Shown here piece by piece: positions 8,811-16,521 of a stretch of DNA of 64,000 bases (its first letter is position 1; each line of letters starts with the position of its first letter). This stretch comes from Pseudomonas sp. 30_B (GTDB taxonomy: Bacteria; Pseudomonadota; Gammaproteobacteria; Pseudomonadales; Pseudomonadaceae), in the NCBI RefSeq assembly GCF_017491605.1, contig NZ_JAFGYY010000016.1, positions 62,001 through 126,000 of the forward strand, in the 5' to 3' direction. The notes below the pieces were generated by a model. It made no database searches and was not told where the DNA came from. It was given only the letters and a program-made list of their open reading frames with translations. Made by a program: the position numbers and the translations under genes.

Positions 8811-9386
8811 GTGAACACTCTCAAAGACAAAATTCGCAGCGAAGGCATCGTTCTTTCCGAACAGGTCCTCAAGGTAGACGCCTTCCTCAACCACCAGATC
8901 GACCCGGCGCTGATGAAGCAGATCGGCCACGAGTTCGCCGAACGCTTCAAGAATCAGGGCATCACCAAGATCGTCACCATCGAAGCCTCGGGCATCGCCC
9001 CGGCGGTCATGGCCGGCCTCGAGCTGGGCATCCCGGTGATCTTCGCCCGCAAGTTCCAGTCGCTGACGCTGAAGAACGACCTGCTGATCTCCAAGGTCTT
9101 CTCCTTCACCAAGCAGACCGAAAGCACCATCGCCATCTCCGCCAAGCACCTGACCGCCGCCGACCATGTGCTGGTAATCGATGACTTCCTCGCCAACGGC
9201 CACGCCGCCAAGGCGCTGATCGACCTGATCCAGCAGGCAGGCGCCAGCATCGCCGGCCTGGGCATCGTCATCGAGAAGTCCTTCCAGGAAGGCCGCGCCC
9301 TGCTGGAAAGCGAAGGCTACCGCGTGGAATCCCTGGCCCGGGTGAAGTCCCTGGCGAGCGGCAAGGTCGAGTTCCTCGAGGACTGA
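8811..9386 (+). CDS. xpt: Xanthine phosphoribosyltransferase
   Basis: Xpt converts xanthine and PRPP to XMP in purine salvage in the cytoplasm. It has 191 residues, which matches the Bacillus-type Xpt family. It starts with a GTG (NTLKDKIRSEGIVLSEQVLKV). The PRPP-binding loop is VLVIDDFLANGHAAKAL, and the early segment GIAPAVMAGLELGIPVIFARK is typical. The frame is open upstream to 8679 but the added residues have no family match, so GTG 8811 is chosen. A TAGAAT hexamer at 8764-8769 could be its -10 box. REP palindromes flank the gene on both sides. Confidence 0.95.
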   Translation: MNTLKDKIRSEGIVLSEQVLKVDAFLNHQIDPALMKQIGHEFAERFKNQGITKIVTIEASGIAPAVMAGLELGIPVIFARKFQSLTLKNDLLISKVFSFTKQTESTIAISAKHLTAADHVLVIDDFLANGHAAKALIDLIQQAGASIAGLGIVIEKSFQEGRALLESEGYRVESLARVKSLASGKVEFLED

Positions 9387-9400
9387 TCCCACGACTCCCT

Positions 9401-9450
9401 CTGTAGGAGCGGGCCATGCCCGCGATCGCGCGCATGGCGCGCTCCTACAG
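9401..9450. repeat. REP palindrome, identical to a copy at 60826-60873
   Basis: The hairpin has CTGTAGGAGCGGGCCATGCC on the left and GCATGGCGCGCTCCTACAG on the right. Its 48-base core (9402-9449) reads the same, base for base, as 60826-60873. It lies between the convergent xpt and acetyl-CoA hydrolase genes and may act as a terminator. Confidence 0.8.
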
Positions 9451-9461
9451 GGAGCGCCCCA

Positions 9462-11363
9462 TCATGCATCGGGCTCCGCGCTGGCCTTCAGCCCCGCCAG
9501 CACGAGCCGCTGATACAACTCCTCCCGCATCCCGTCCGGCTTCGCCAGCCCCATCCGCTCCAGATGCACCGGGAAGGCCTCGGGCTCCGGCGCATCGAGT
9601 GTCGCCTTGCCCAGCTCGAGGATTTCGCTCAGGCGCAGCTTGCTCTTCAACCAGCCCAGCGCCCGCAGCAGGTCGCGCTCCTCCGCGGTGAAGTCGCAGC
9701 CCAGCGGGAACTCCGGCAGCAGCCGACGCAGTCCGCGAGTCGCTTCGCACAGGCGTTCCGGGGTGTTGTCGCGGTAGCGCGCGTCCAGCTCGAAATCCTT
9801 TGGCAGCTTGCCGGCGTCCTTCGCCTGGGCGATCAGCCCGTCCTGGAAGCGCGAGTCGGCGATGGACAGCATCGCCGCGATCACCTCAGCGTCGCTCTTG
9901 CCGCGCAGGTCGGCAATACCGTACTCGGTCACCACCATGTCGCGCAGGTGACGCGGGATGGTGGTGTGGCCATAGCTCCAGACGATGTTGGAGCTCAGCT
10001 CGCCCTCGGACTCGCGCCAGCTGCGCAGCATCAGGATGGAACGCCCGCCCTCCAGCTCATGGGCCTGGGCGACGAAGTTGTACTGTCCGCCAACGCCGCT
10101 GAGCACCCGGCCGTCTTCCAGCTGGTCGGCCACACCGGCGCCCAGCAGGGTGACGGTGAAGGCGCTGTTGATGAAGCGCGCATCGCGGCGCTGCTCGCGC
10201 TTGAGCGCCTCGTCGCGGTACAGGTTGTTGACGAAGCCGATGCCGGTCATGCCGATGCCTGCCCGTTCTTCATGGGGCATCTCGCGCAGGCGCTGGTAGA
10301 ACGCCTGCGGCCCGAGGAAGAAACCGCCATGCAGCCACACGCCCGGCTCGGTCGGTGCCGCTCCAGGCCTTGCGGCCACCCGCCGTTTGAGCACCCCGGC
10401 CTCGGCCAGCGCCAGCAGGCCGGGCACGAACATTTCGCTGCAGCCGTACAGGCCCTTGGCGAAGGTGTCGGTGCCGCCATCCCGCTCGATCAGCCCGGCG
10501 TACCGTGTGCTGGTGTCGATGCGCTCCAGCAGTTCGCGGTACGCGGTGTTGTCACGTTGGCGGGTGAGCAGTGCCGAAGTGAGCGCGTCGCCCATCGCGC
10601 CGATGCCGATCTGCAGGGTGCCACCGTCGCGCACCAGGGTGCTGGCGTGCAGGCCGATACAGTGATCCTGCAACCCCACCGGCAGGTTGGGTGTGGAGAA
10701 CAGCGTGCTGCTGTCACCCGGCGCATCGACCAGCAGGTCGAAGACGTCCTCGTCCACTTCGGCGTCGCCGGGCATGTAGGGCAGTTGGTCGTGGACCACG
10801 CCGATGGTGACGATGATCTCGCCCGCAGCGCGTCGGCGCTGCAGCATCGGCAGCAGGTCGAGGGTGATGTCCGGGTTGCAGGCCAGGCTCAGCTTGCCCG
10901 GCCGCGACGGATCACGGGCCACCAGTTGGGCGATGGCATTGACGCCCTTGGCGTTGATGTCCCGCGCGACGTGGCTGTAGTTGCAGCTGATGTAGTTCTG
11001 CTGCGCCGGTGCGCTGTCGAGCAGGCTGCCGGGCTGCAGGTAGAACTCCTCGACACGGATGTTCTCCGGCAGCGAGCCGTTGCGCAGGTCGTGCAGGTAG
11101 TCCAGTTCGGGGTAGTCGCCGTAGATGCGCTCGACGAAGGGCTCGAGGAAGCGCCGCTGCAATTCGCCGCCGGCCAGCGGGCGACCCAGGGACAGCGCGG
11201 TATAGAGCGTCAGCTGCCGGCGCGGGTTCTCGCGGATGTGCCGGTACAGTGCATTGGTCAACTGGTTGGGCTTGCCCAGACCCAGCGGCAGGCCGAGGCG
11301 GATGTGCCCCTCCAGGCGCTGGAGCAGTTGTTCGACGGCGCTATCGAGTGAGCAGGATTGCAC
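9462..11363 (-). CDS. Acetyl-CoA hydrolase/transferase family protein (CoA transferase family I, long form)
   Basis: This is a cytoplasmic enzyme of the acetyl-CoA hydrolase / 4-hydroxybutyrate CoA-transferase superfamily, 633 residues from GTG 11363. The start is fixed by AGGAGG nine bases upstream. The C-terminal catalytic domain includes GIGMTGIGFVNNLYRD, SGVGGQYNFVAQAHELEGG and VVTEYGIADLRGKSDAEV; the EYG glutamate region is the conserved part of the family. The protein is longer than classic 430-500 residue members because of an N-terminal extension and a 100-residue C-terminal tail. The donor and acceptor acids are unknown. It stands alone, with a terminator-like hairpin upstream of its start belonging to cycB. 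Confidence 0.85.
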   Translation of the reverse strand: MQSCSLDSAVEQLLQRLEGHIRLGLPLGLGKPNQLTNALYRHIRENPRRQLTLYTALSLGRPLAGGELQRRFLEPFVERIYGDYPELDYLHDLRNGSLPENIRVEEFYLQPGSLLDSAPAQQNYISCNYSHVARDINAKGVNAIAQLVARDPSRPGKLSLACNPDITLDLLPMLQRRRAAGEIIVTIGVVHDQLPYMPGDAEVDEDVFDLLVDAPGDSSTLFSTPNLPVGLQDHCIGLHASTLVRDGGTLQIGIGAMGDALTSALLTRQRDNTAYRELLERIDTSTRYAGLIERDGGTDTFAKGLYGCSEMFVPGLLALAEAGVLKRRVAARPGAAPTEPGVWLHGGFFLGPQAFYQRLREMPHEERAGIGMTGIGFVNNLYRDEALKREQRRDARFINSAFTVTLLGAGVADQLEDGRVLSGVGGQYNFVAQAHELEGGRSILMLRSWRESEGELSSNIVWSYGHTTIPRHLRDMVVTEYGIADLRGKSDAEVIAAMLSIADSRFQDGLIAQAKDAGKLPKDFELDARYRDNTPERLCEATRGLRRLLPEFPLGCDFTAEERDLLRALGWLKSKLRLSEILELGKATLDAPEPEAFPVHLERMGLAKPDGMREELYQRLVLAGLKASAEPDA

Positions 11364-11443
11364 GGGGTTTTCCCTCCTGGTTCGTCCACGACAGGAGTTT
11401 GGACCCTGTTTCGCCGCACAGTGCTCCGGCAAATCGCAGGCAT

Positions 11444-11471
11444 GAAAAAGCCGCCCGGAGGCGGCTTTTTC
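11444..11471 (-). terminator. Intrinsic terminator of cycB
   Basis: GAAAAAGCCGCC CGGA GGCGGCTTTTTC is a perfect GC-rich hairpin with T runs on both sides, 15 bases after the cycB stop codon. It can also work on the opposite strand. Confidence 0.85.
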
Positions 11472-11486
11472 GGCACAGGTCGGCGA

Positions 11487-11915
11487 TTACAGGCCGGACA
11501 TGTGGCGAATCGCGGCTTTCAACTCGTCATCGGTGCAGTCAGCGCAAGTGCCCTTCGGCGGCATGGCGTTGATGCCGGAGATGGCCTTGGCCAGCAGGCC
11601 GTCGAGGCCGCCCTGCTCTTTCGCGCGCTTGCCCCAGTCAGCCTTGTCGCCCACTTTCGGCGAGCCCAGCAGGCCGGTGCCGTGGCAGTTGGTGCAGACC
11701 TTGCCGACGATCTCTTCGCCCGAACGCGGAGCACCGCCGCCACCGGCCGAAGCCACGGCGCCAACGCCCGCGCATTCCTGACCCTGTACGCAGACTTTCC
11801 CCACTGGCTCGAGACGCTTGGCAATGGCGTCATCGTTGGTCGCGGCCTGAGCGCTTACTGCCCACAGGGCCAGCACGGCAGCTTGAGCTACCAGCATTTT
11901 TTTAATCAGGTTCAC
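11487..11915 (-). CDS. cycB: Cytochrome c5
   Basis: A small periplasmic class I c-type cytochrome that carries electrons in respiratory chains. It has 142 residues from GTG 11915 (VNLIKKMLVAQAAVLALW); ATG 11897 is an alternative. The signal peptide ends VSAQA. The heme site is CTNCH with a downstream Met in INAMPPKG as sixth ligand. The cytochrome c5 extra disulfide pair is visible as CADC before the C-terminal helix. Another Cys pair (CVQGQEC) and a Gly-rich linker precede the heme domain. A terminator follows directly. The gene stands alone, as in P. aeruginosa. Confidence 0.92.
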   Translation of the reverse strand: MNLIKKMLVAQAAVLALWAVSAQAATNDDAIAKRLEPVGKVCVQGQECAGVGAVASAGGGGAPRSGEEIVGKVCTNCHGTGLLGSPKVGDKADWGKRAKEQGGLDGLLAKAISGINAMPPKGTCADCTDDELKAAIRHMSGL

Positions 11916-12087
11916 CCTTTCACCCTCATCGTGGCTTATCACGCCCGGTCGCGGTGCAGTCACAGTCTCGGGCCGCGCGAGCGGGCGCAAGTATAACGGC
12001 AAAGCCCGCTAGCTCGAAACAATTGCTCCACCTTGCCGGGTCTTGCGGCATTAGGTCGCAGCTGGTCTGGCCGGTCCTACCGGCTGT

Positions 12088-12636
12088 TCAAAAATTTGCC
12101 GGTGTGGTGGCACTGATCAGCCGCGCCGGGGCATCGAACGGATTGCGGAAGCGGTGGGGCTTGGTGCTGTCGAAATAGTAGCTGTCGCCGCGTTCGAGCA
12201 CGAAGGTCTCGTCGCCGACGGTCAGCTCCAGTCGGCCTTCGACCAGCACGCCGGTCTCTTCGCCTTCGTGGGCGTACATGTCGTCGCCGGTGTCGGAGCC
12301 TGGCGGATAGGTCTCGTCGAGCAGGGTGATGGCGCGGCTGGGATAGTCCTTGCCGACCAGTTTCATGATGATCGAGCCGCTGGACAGGTCGCTGAGTTCG
12401 TCTGCCTTGTAGACCACCGGGGTGTTGCTGTTCTGCTCCAGGTCCAGGGAGAAGAACTCGACCAGAGACATCGGAATACCACCCAGCACTTTCTTCAGCG
12501 AGCTGATGGAGGGGCTGACGCTGTTCTTCTCGATCATCGAGATCGTGCTGTTGGTCACACCCGCCCGTTTGGCGAGTTCGCGCTGGGACAAACCTTTGAG
12601 CTTACGGATGGCTTGCAGACGAGCACCGACGTCCAA
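12088..12636 (-). CDS. pauR: Polyamine-responsive transcriptional regulator PauR (XRE helix-turn-helix + cupin)
   Basis: In P. aeruginosa PauR represses polyamine-catabolism genes and is relieved by putrescine or cadaverine (known). The protein here has 182 residues. An XRE helix-turn-helix covers about 8-62 (LSQRELAKRAGVTNSTISMI) and a C-terminal cupin covers about 105-175 (HEGEETGVLVEGRLELTVG, then YYFDSTKPHRFRNP). The start is TTG 12636, set by AAGGAGGA eight bases upstream; the open frame up to 12732 has no family match. The pauB-type oxidase and kauB, both known PauR-controlled functions, lie within 14 kb, and the dad genes are immediately upstream. Confidence 0.92.
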   Translation of the reverse strand: MDVGARLQAIRKLKGLSQRELAKRAGVTNSTISMIEKNSVSPSISSLKKVLGGIPMSLVEFFSLDLEQNSNTPVVYKADELSDLSSGSIIMKLVGKDYPSRAITLLDETYPPGSDTGDDMYAHEGEETGVLVEGRLELTVGDETFVLERGDSYYFDSTKPHRFRNPFDAPARLISATTPANF

Positions 12637-12800
12637 GGGCTGGGTCCTCCTTATTCTTGTGTTCAGGCAGGCTCTGAAAGGCAGAACCCGCCAACGGCTT
12701 GAGCCGAGCGGGTTCCAAGTGCCACGTATCATGGCAACACCGTTCAGTATTTACAACAGATCGGCTGTCGATCCTGCGCAAACTTTACGGACGGTCTCCG

Positions 12801-13880
12801 TCACTCGCCGCTATAGACCCGCGGCACGCGCTTGAGGTTGCAGAACAGCTGGTAGGGAATGCTGCCGCAGAGTGCGGCGAGCTCGCTGGCGGGAACGTTC
12901 GGCCCCCAGAGTTCGACGCGGCTGCCCAGGCCGGCAGTCGGCAGGTCGGTCAGATCGACGGTGAGCATGTCCATGGAGACGCGGCCGATGATGCGGCTCG
13001 GCTTGCCATCGATGAACACCGGGGTGCCGTCCGGCGCATGGCGCGGATAGCCGTCAGCGTAACCCATGGCGACCACGCCGACGCGCACCGGGCGGTCGGC
13101 GATGAAGCGTGCGCCGTAGCCCACCGGCTCGCCGGCCGGCAGTTCACGGATGCTGATGACCTTGGACTCCAGGGTCATCACCGGGCGCAGCTGGTCGGCC
13201 AGCGGGTGCGCCTGCTCGAACGGGGTGGCGCCATAGAGCATGATACCGGGGCGTACCCAGTCGCTGGGCACCTCGGACCAGCCGAGGATGCCGGGGGAGT
13301 TGCGCAGGCTGACTTCATGGCCCTGGCCAGCGGCTTCGCGCACGGCCTGGAAGGCGGCAACCTGCTCTTCGGTGCGCGGGCAGTCCAGCTCGTCGGCGCG
13401 GGCGAAGTGGCTCATCAGCACGACCTTGGCCACGTGCGGCAGCGCCTTCAGGCGCGCCAGGGCGGCGGCGTAGTCCTGCGGGAAGAAGCCGACGCGGTGC
13501 ATGCCCGAGTCCATCTTCAGCCATACGGTCAGCGGCTTGCCCGGGCGGGCGCGCTCGATGGCTTCCAGTTGCCAGGCCGAGTGCACCACGCACCAGAAAT
13601 CATGCGCCTCGATCAGCTCCAGCTCGCTGGCTTCGAAGAAGCCTTCCAGCAGCAGGATCGGCGCGCGGATGTCGGCTTCGCGCAGCTCCAGTGCCTCTTC
13701 GATGCAGGCCACGGCGAAACCGTCGGCCTCGCCTTCCAGCGCGCGGGCGCAGACCACCGCGCCATGACCGTAGGCATCGGCCTTGACCACCGCCAGCGCT
13801 CGGGCGCCGCTGACTTCACGGGCCAGACGGTAGTTGTGGCGCAGGGCGGCAAGATCGATCAGGGCACGGGCGGGACGCAT
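12801..13880 (-). CDS. dadX: Alanine racemase, catabolic
   Basis: This PLP enzyme interconverts L- and D-alanine to feed DadA. It has 359 residues. The PLP lysine is Lys33 in AVVKADAYGHG, and the catalytic tyrosine from the other subunit is at about residue 255 in GYGARF. The substrate-site segment VSMDM is also present. The order dadA-ridA-dadX on the minus strand marks it as the catabolic isoform rather than the housekeeping Alr. An intrinsic terminator lies in the gap between ridA and this gene (13929-13953), so its expression relative to dadA may be reduced or it may have its own promoter. Confidence 0.95.
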   Translation of the reverse strand: MRPARALIDLAALRHNYRLAREVSGARALAVVKADAYGHGAVVCARALEGEADGFAVACIEEALELREADIRAPILLLEGFFEASELELIEAHDFWCVVHSAWQLEAIERARPGKPLTVWLKMDSGMHRVGFFPQDYAAALARLKALPHVAKVVLMSHFARADELDCPRTEEQVAAFQAVREAAGQGHEVSLRNSPGILGWSEVPSDWVRPGIMLYGATPFEQAHPLADQLRPVMTLESKVISIRELPAGEPVGYGARFIADRPVRVGVVAMGYADGYPRHAPDGTPVFIDGKPSRIIGRVSMDMLTVDLTDLPTAGLGSRVELWGPNVPASELAALCGSIPYQLFCNLKRVPRVYSGE

Positions 13881-13928
13881 GGCGAGACTCTCTTTTTAGG
13901 TTGAAACGAGACGCGGATAAAGCGAGCG

Positions 13929-13953
13929 AAAAAAACCCGGCGCTACGGCCGGG
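13929..13953 (-). terminator. Intrinsic terminator between ridA and dadX
   Basis: On the minus strand CCCGGC-CGTAGC-GCCGGG is followed by seven T. It lies 15 bases after the ridA stop codon and 49 bases before the dadX start codon, inside what is usually read as one operon. Confidence 0.8.
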
Positions 13954-13968
13954 CCACGCAAAAAACAA

Positions 13969-14322
13969 TCAGGGCAGTGCGGCGACGATGGAGATCTCGA
14001 CGAGAATCTCCGGGTAGCACAGCGCCGCCTGGACGGTGGCGCGCGCCGGGGCGCAGCCCTGCGGGACCCACTGGTCCCAGACGCCGTTCATGCCGGCGAA
14101 GTCGGCGGCGACGTCCTTCAGGTAGATGGTTGCCAAAAGGATCCGCGACTTGTCGGTGCCGGCTTCATCGAGCAGGCGCTCGATGCTGGCCAGGACTTCG
14201 CGGGTCTGCTGTTCGACGCCGGCGGAGAGATCGTCTGCCACCTGGCCGGCGAGGTACACCGTGCCGTTGTGGGTGACGATCTGGCTCATCCGCTGGTTAG
14301 TGTGCAGGCGCAGGATGGCCAT
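13969..14322 (-). CDS. RidA family enamine/imine deaminase
   Basis: RidA proteins hydrolyse reactive enamine/imine intermediates to 2-oxo acids. This one has 117 residues. Family features are TVYLAGQVADD near the N-terminus, a central helix (REVLASIERLLDEAG) and the substrate-binding Arg in the C-terminal strand (CAPARATVQAALCYPEILVEIS). Its first 26 bases overlap the end of dadA, so the two are translationally linked. DadA makes imino acids from D-amino acids, so clearing that imine is a reasonable job (inference). A terminator follows. A second RidA paralog lies beside spoT. Confidence 0.9.
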   Translation of the reverse strand: MAILRLHTNQRMSQIVTHNGTVYLAGQVADDLSAGVEQQTREVLASIERLLDEAGTDKSRILLATIYLKDVAADFAGMNGVWDQWVPQGCAPARATVQAALCYPEILVEISIVAALP

Positions 14323-15592
14323 TCTGGGCCTCCGAGGCAGAGCCGTAGCGGGAAATGTCCAGACCTTCGGTGCTGATCTGCGGGCGCTTCTTCGCCATCA
14401 GGTCGGCGAGGTAGCGGCCCGAGCCGCACGCCATGGTCCAGCCGAGGGTGCCGTGGCCGGTGTTGAGGAACAGGTTGCGGTAGCGAGTGGCGCCGACGAT
14501 CGGGGTGCCATCCGGGGTCGCCGGGCGCAGGCCGGTCCAGAACTCGGCCTTGCTGACGTCGCCGCCTTCCGGGTACAGGTCGGTGGTGATCATTTCCAGG
14601 GTGGCGCGGCGACGCGGGTTCAGCGACAGGTCGAAGCCGGCGATTTCCGCCATGCCGCCGACGCGGATGCGCTGGTCGAAACGGGTGATCGCGACCTTGT
14701 AGGTCTCGTCGAGGATGGTCGAGGTCGGCGCCATGTCCGGGTTGGTGATCGGCACGGTCAGCGAGTAACCCTTGAGCGGGTAGACCGGGGCGTCGATGCC
14801 CAGCGGCTTGAGCATCTGCGGCGAGTAGCTGCCCAGCGCCAGCACGTAGCGGTCGGCGGTGACCAGTTGGCCATCGACCCACACGCCGTTGATGCGGTCA
14901 CCGGCGAAGTCCAGGCGCTGGATGTCCTGGCCGAAGCGGAATTCCACACCCAGGGCCTTGGCCATCTCGGCCAGCTTGGTGGTGAACATCTGGCAGTCGC
15001 CGGTCTGGTCGTTCGGCAGGCGCAGGGCGCCGACCAGCTTGTCGGCTACCTTGGCCAGGGCCGGCTCGACGCGGGCGATGCCGGCGCGGTCGAGCACTTC
15101 ATAGGGGACGCCGGTGCTTTCCAGGACGGCGATGTCCTTGGCGGCGGAGTCCAGCTGGGCCTGGGTGCGGAACAGCTGGGTGGTGCCCAGGGAGCGGCCT
15201 TCGTAGGAAATGCCGGTCTCGGCGCGCAGTTCGTCGAGGCAGTCGCGGCTGTACTCGGACAGGCGCACCATGCGCTCCTTGTTCACCGCGTAGCTCTTGG
15301 CGTTGCAGTTGCGCAGCATCTGCCACATCCAGGTGTACTGGCTCGGGTCGCCGGTCAGCTTGATGGCCAGGGGGGCGTGGGTCTGCATCAGCCACTTCAT
15401 GGCCTTGAGCGGGATGCCCGGGGCGGCCCAGGGCGAGGCATAGCCAGGGGAGACCTGGCCGGCGTTGGCGAAGCTGGTTTCCAGGGCCGGGCCAGGCTGA
15501 CGGTCGACCACGACCACTTCGAAGCCGGCACGGGCGAGATAGTAAGCACTGGCGGTACCGATCACACCGCTGCCAAGCACCAGAACACGCAT
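14297..15592 (-). CDS. dadA: D-amino acid dehydrogenase, small subunit
   Basis: A membrane-associated FAD enzyme that oxidises D-alanine and other D-amino acids to 2-oxo acids, passing electrons to the respiratory chain. It has 431 residues. The N-terminal Rossmann motif is VLGSGVIGTASAYYLARAG (residues 3-21), ending in VVVVDRQ. The C-terminal FAD-binding segment is LFLNTGHGTLGWTMACGSGR. It overlaps ridA by 26 bases at the 3' end. In P. aeruginosa dadA is induced by alanine through Lrp; lrp lies 3.6 kb away here. The 361-base gap upstream carries the control region. Confidence 0.96.
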   Translation of the reverse strand: MRVLVLGSGVIGTASAYYLARAGFEVVVVDRQPGPALETSFANAGQVSPGYASPWAAPGIPLKAMKWLMQTHAPLAIKLTGDPSQYTWMWQMLRNCNAKSYAVNKERMVRLSEYSRDCLDELRAETGISYEGRSLGTTQLFRTQAQLDSAAKDIAVLESTGVPYEVLDRAGIARVEPALAKVADKLVGALRLPNDQTGDCQMFTTKLAEMAKALGVEFRFGQDIQRLDFAGDRINGVWVDGQLVTADRYVLALGSYSPQMLKPLGIDAPVYPLKGYSLTVPITNPDMAPTSTILDETYKVAITRFDQRIRVGGMAEIAGFDLSLNPRRRATLEMITTDLYPEGGDVSKAEFWTGLRPATPDGTPIVGATRYRNLFLNTGHGTLGWTMACGSGRYLADLMAKKRPQISTEGLDISRYGSASEAQNGHPAPAH

Positions 15593-15953
15593 TCTTGCCT
15601 CCTACGCCGTATCAGGGACACGGACGTTTTTTATTCTGAACGTAGATGCGGGCAGTATAGGAAGGCAGCGTCAGAAATATTCACTATTTAAAAGTGTCTA
15701 TTTGACGAAAAATCCTGGCAAAACGCCCTTTAGCGGAGGGACATCCACCAGGATCAGGGCATTTTCGCCCTAGACCGAATGGTCGAGGATCTGGCGAAAA
15801 TTTCACCAGAACAGGAAGAAATATCGAACGGAGGTCGATCTACCGGAACTTCTCTCGCCAGGCATCCTGCCGGCACGATTTACCTGCCTCCGGCGGCCAT
15901 CCCCCTGCGCCCCGCCGCGAACGCCGGAGCACAGGGAAATTCCCTTGGAATAC
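15593..15953 (-). promoter_or_regulatory. dadA: dadA upstream control region
   Basis: This is a 361-base gene-free, relatively AT-rich stretch. A candidate minus-strand -10 hexamer TATACT lies at 15654-15659, about 60 bases before the start codon, without an obvious -35 box, as expected for an activated promoter. Farther up are a hairpin with ATCCTGG/CCAGGAT arms (about 15711-15754) and a 19-base dyad, CTGGCGAAAATTTCACCAG, at 15791-15809. In P. aeruginosa Lrp acts on this region; which of these sites it would use is inference. Confidence 0.5.
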
Positions 15954-16298
15954 CTACTTGCGCACCCACTGGCCGTTGACCTGCACGTACTGCCCGGACG
16001 GCGTACGCTCGATGGCCTTCTTGCCGGCCAGGGCCTCCACGTCCTTCAGCGTGGCGCCACTCTGGCTGGCGACCTTCTGGTATTCGGCGCGGCGCGCAGC
16101 GTTGATCTGCGCGGCGATGTCGGCGGCCTGGCCACCGTTGCTGACCACGCCCAGGTAGCCGTCGGCCTGCTCGCCGACCAGGCCCTGGGACTTGGCGCCG
16201 CCCAGGGCGGACATGGCCTGCTCCAGGCTCATCGCCATGACCGGCAGGCTCAGGCAGAGGGCGACCAGCGCGGCGCCCAGTTTGCGGTGCAATCTCAT
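15954..16298 (-). CDS. ydbL: YdbL family periplasmic protein (DUF1318)
   Basis: The protein has 114 residues, with a signal peptide (MRLHRKLGAALVALCLSLPVMA) and a DUF1318 domain ending TPSGQYVQVNGQWVRK. In E. coli YdbL works with the YdbH-YnbE intermembrane bridge, apparently as a chaperone that limits YnbE oligomers (known from E. coli work). The start ATG 16298 is preceded by AAGGAG. It is the last gene of a three-gene minus-strand unit ydbH-ynbE-ydbL with gaps of 14 and 17 bases. It borders the dadA control region. Confidence 0.88.
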   Translation of the reverse strand: MRLHRKLGAALVALCLSLPVMAMSLEQAMSALGGAKSQGLVGEQADGYLGVVSNGGQAADIAAQINAARRAEYQKVASQSGATLKDVEALAGKKAIERTPSGQYVQVNGQWVRK

Positions 16299-16312
16299 GA
16301 AAAGGCTCCTTC

Positions 16313-16504
16313 TCAGAACAGTCCGCTGTTCTCGTTGATGATGCCGTCGAGCGCCTTGTCGACCTTGATATAGATCTCGTGCTCGATCTTCACGTTGAGG
16401 TTGATGTTGATCGGCTCCTTGGGCGCGGCCAGTTGCACGGTGGGTGTGCAGCCCTGGGCGAGGCCCGCCAGGAGCAGGAAGGGAAGTAAGGCGCGGAGGC
16501 GCAT
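16313..16504 (-). CDS. ynbE: YnbE family outer-membrane lipoprotein
   Basis: A lipoprotein of 63 residues. It starts MRLRALLPFLLLAGLAQGC; the Cys after LAQG is the lipidation site. The mature part is short and rich in strand-forming residues (INLNVKIEHEIYIKVDKAL). In E. coli YnbE partners with YdbH in a bridge that carries phospholipid to the outer membrane. The start is ATG 16504, with AAGGAG seven bases upstream. An upstream ATG at 16525 overlaps the ydbH stop as ATGA, but has a poorer ribosome site. Confidence 0.85.
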   Translation of the reverse strand: MRLRALLPFLLLAGLAQGCTPTVQLAAPKEPININLNVKIEHEIYIKVDKALDGIINENSGLF

Positions 16505-16521
16505 CGGGGTTCTCCTTGCGG

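Noticed and set aside
9564..11351. A 595-codon plus-strand open frame over the acetyl-CoA hydrolase gene
   Set aside because: Gln/His/Ala-rich antisense translation with no domain; the minus-strand gene has an AGGAGG site and conserved catalytic segments.
15779..15979. Short plus-strand open frame in the dadA control region
   Set aside because: No ribosome site, no signal or domain, and it runs into the ydbL 3' end on the other strand.
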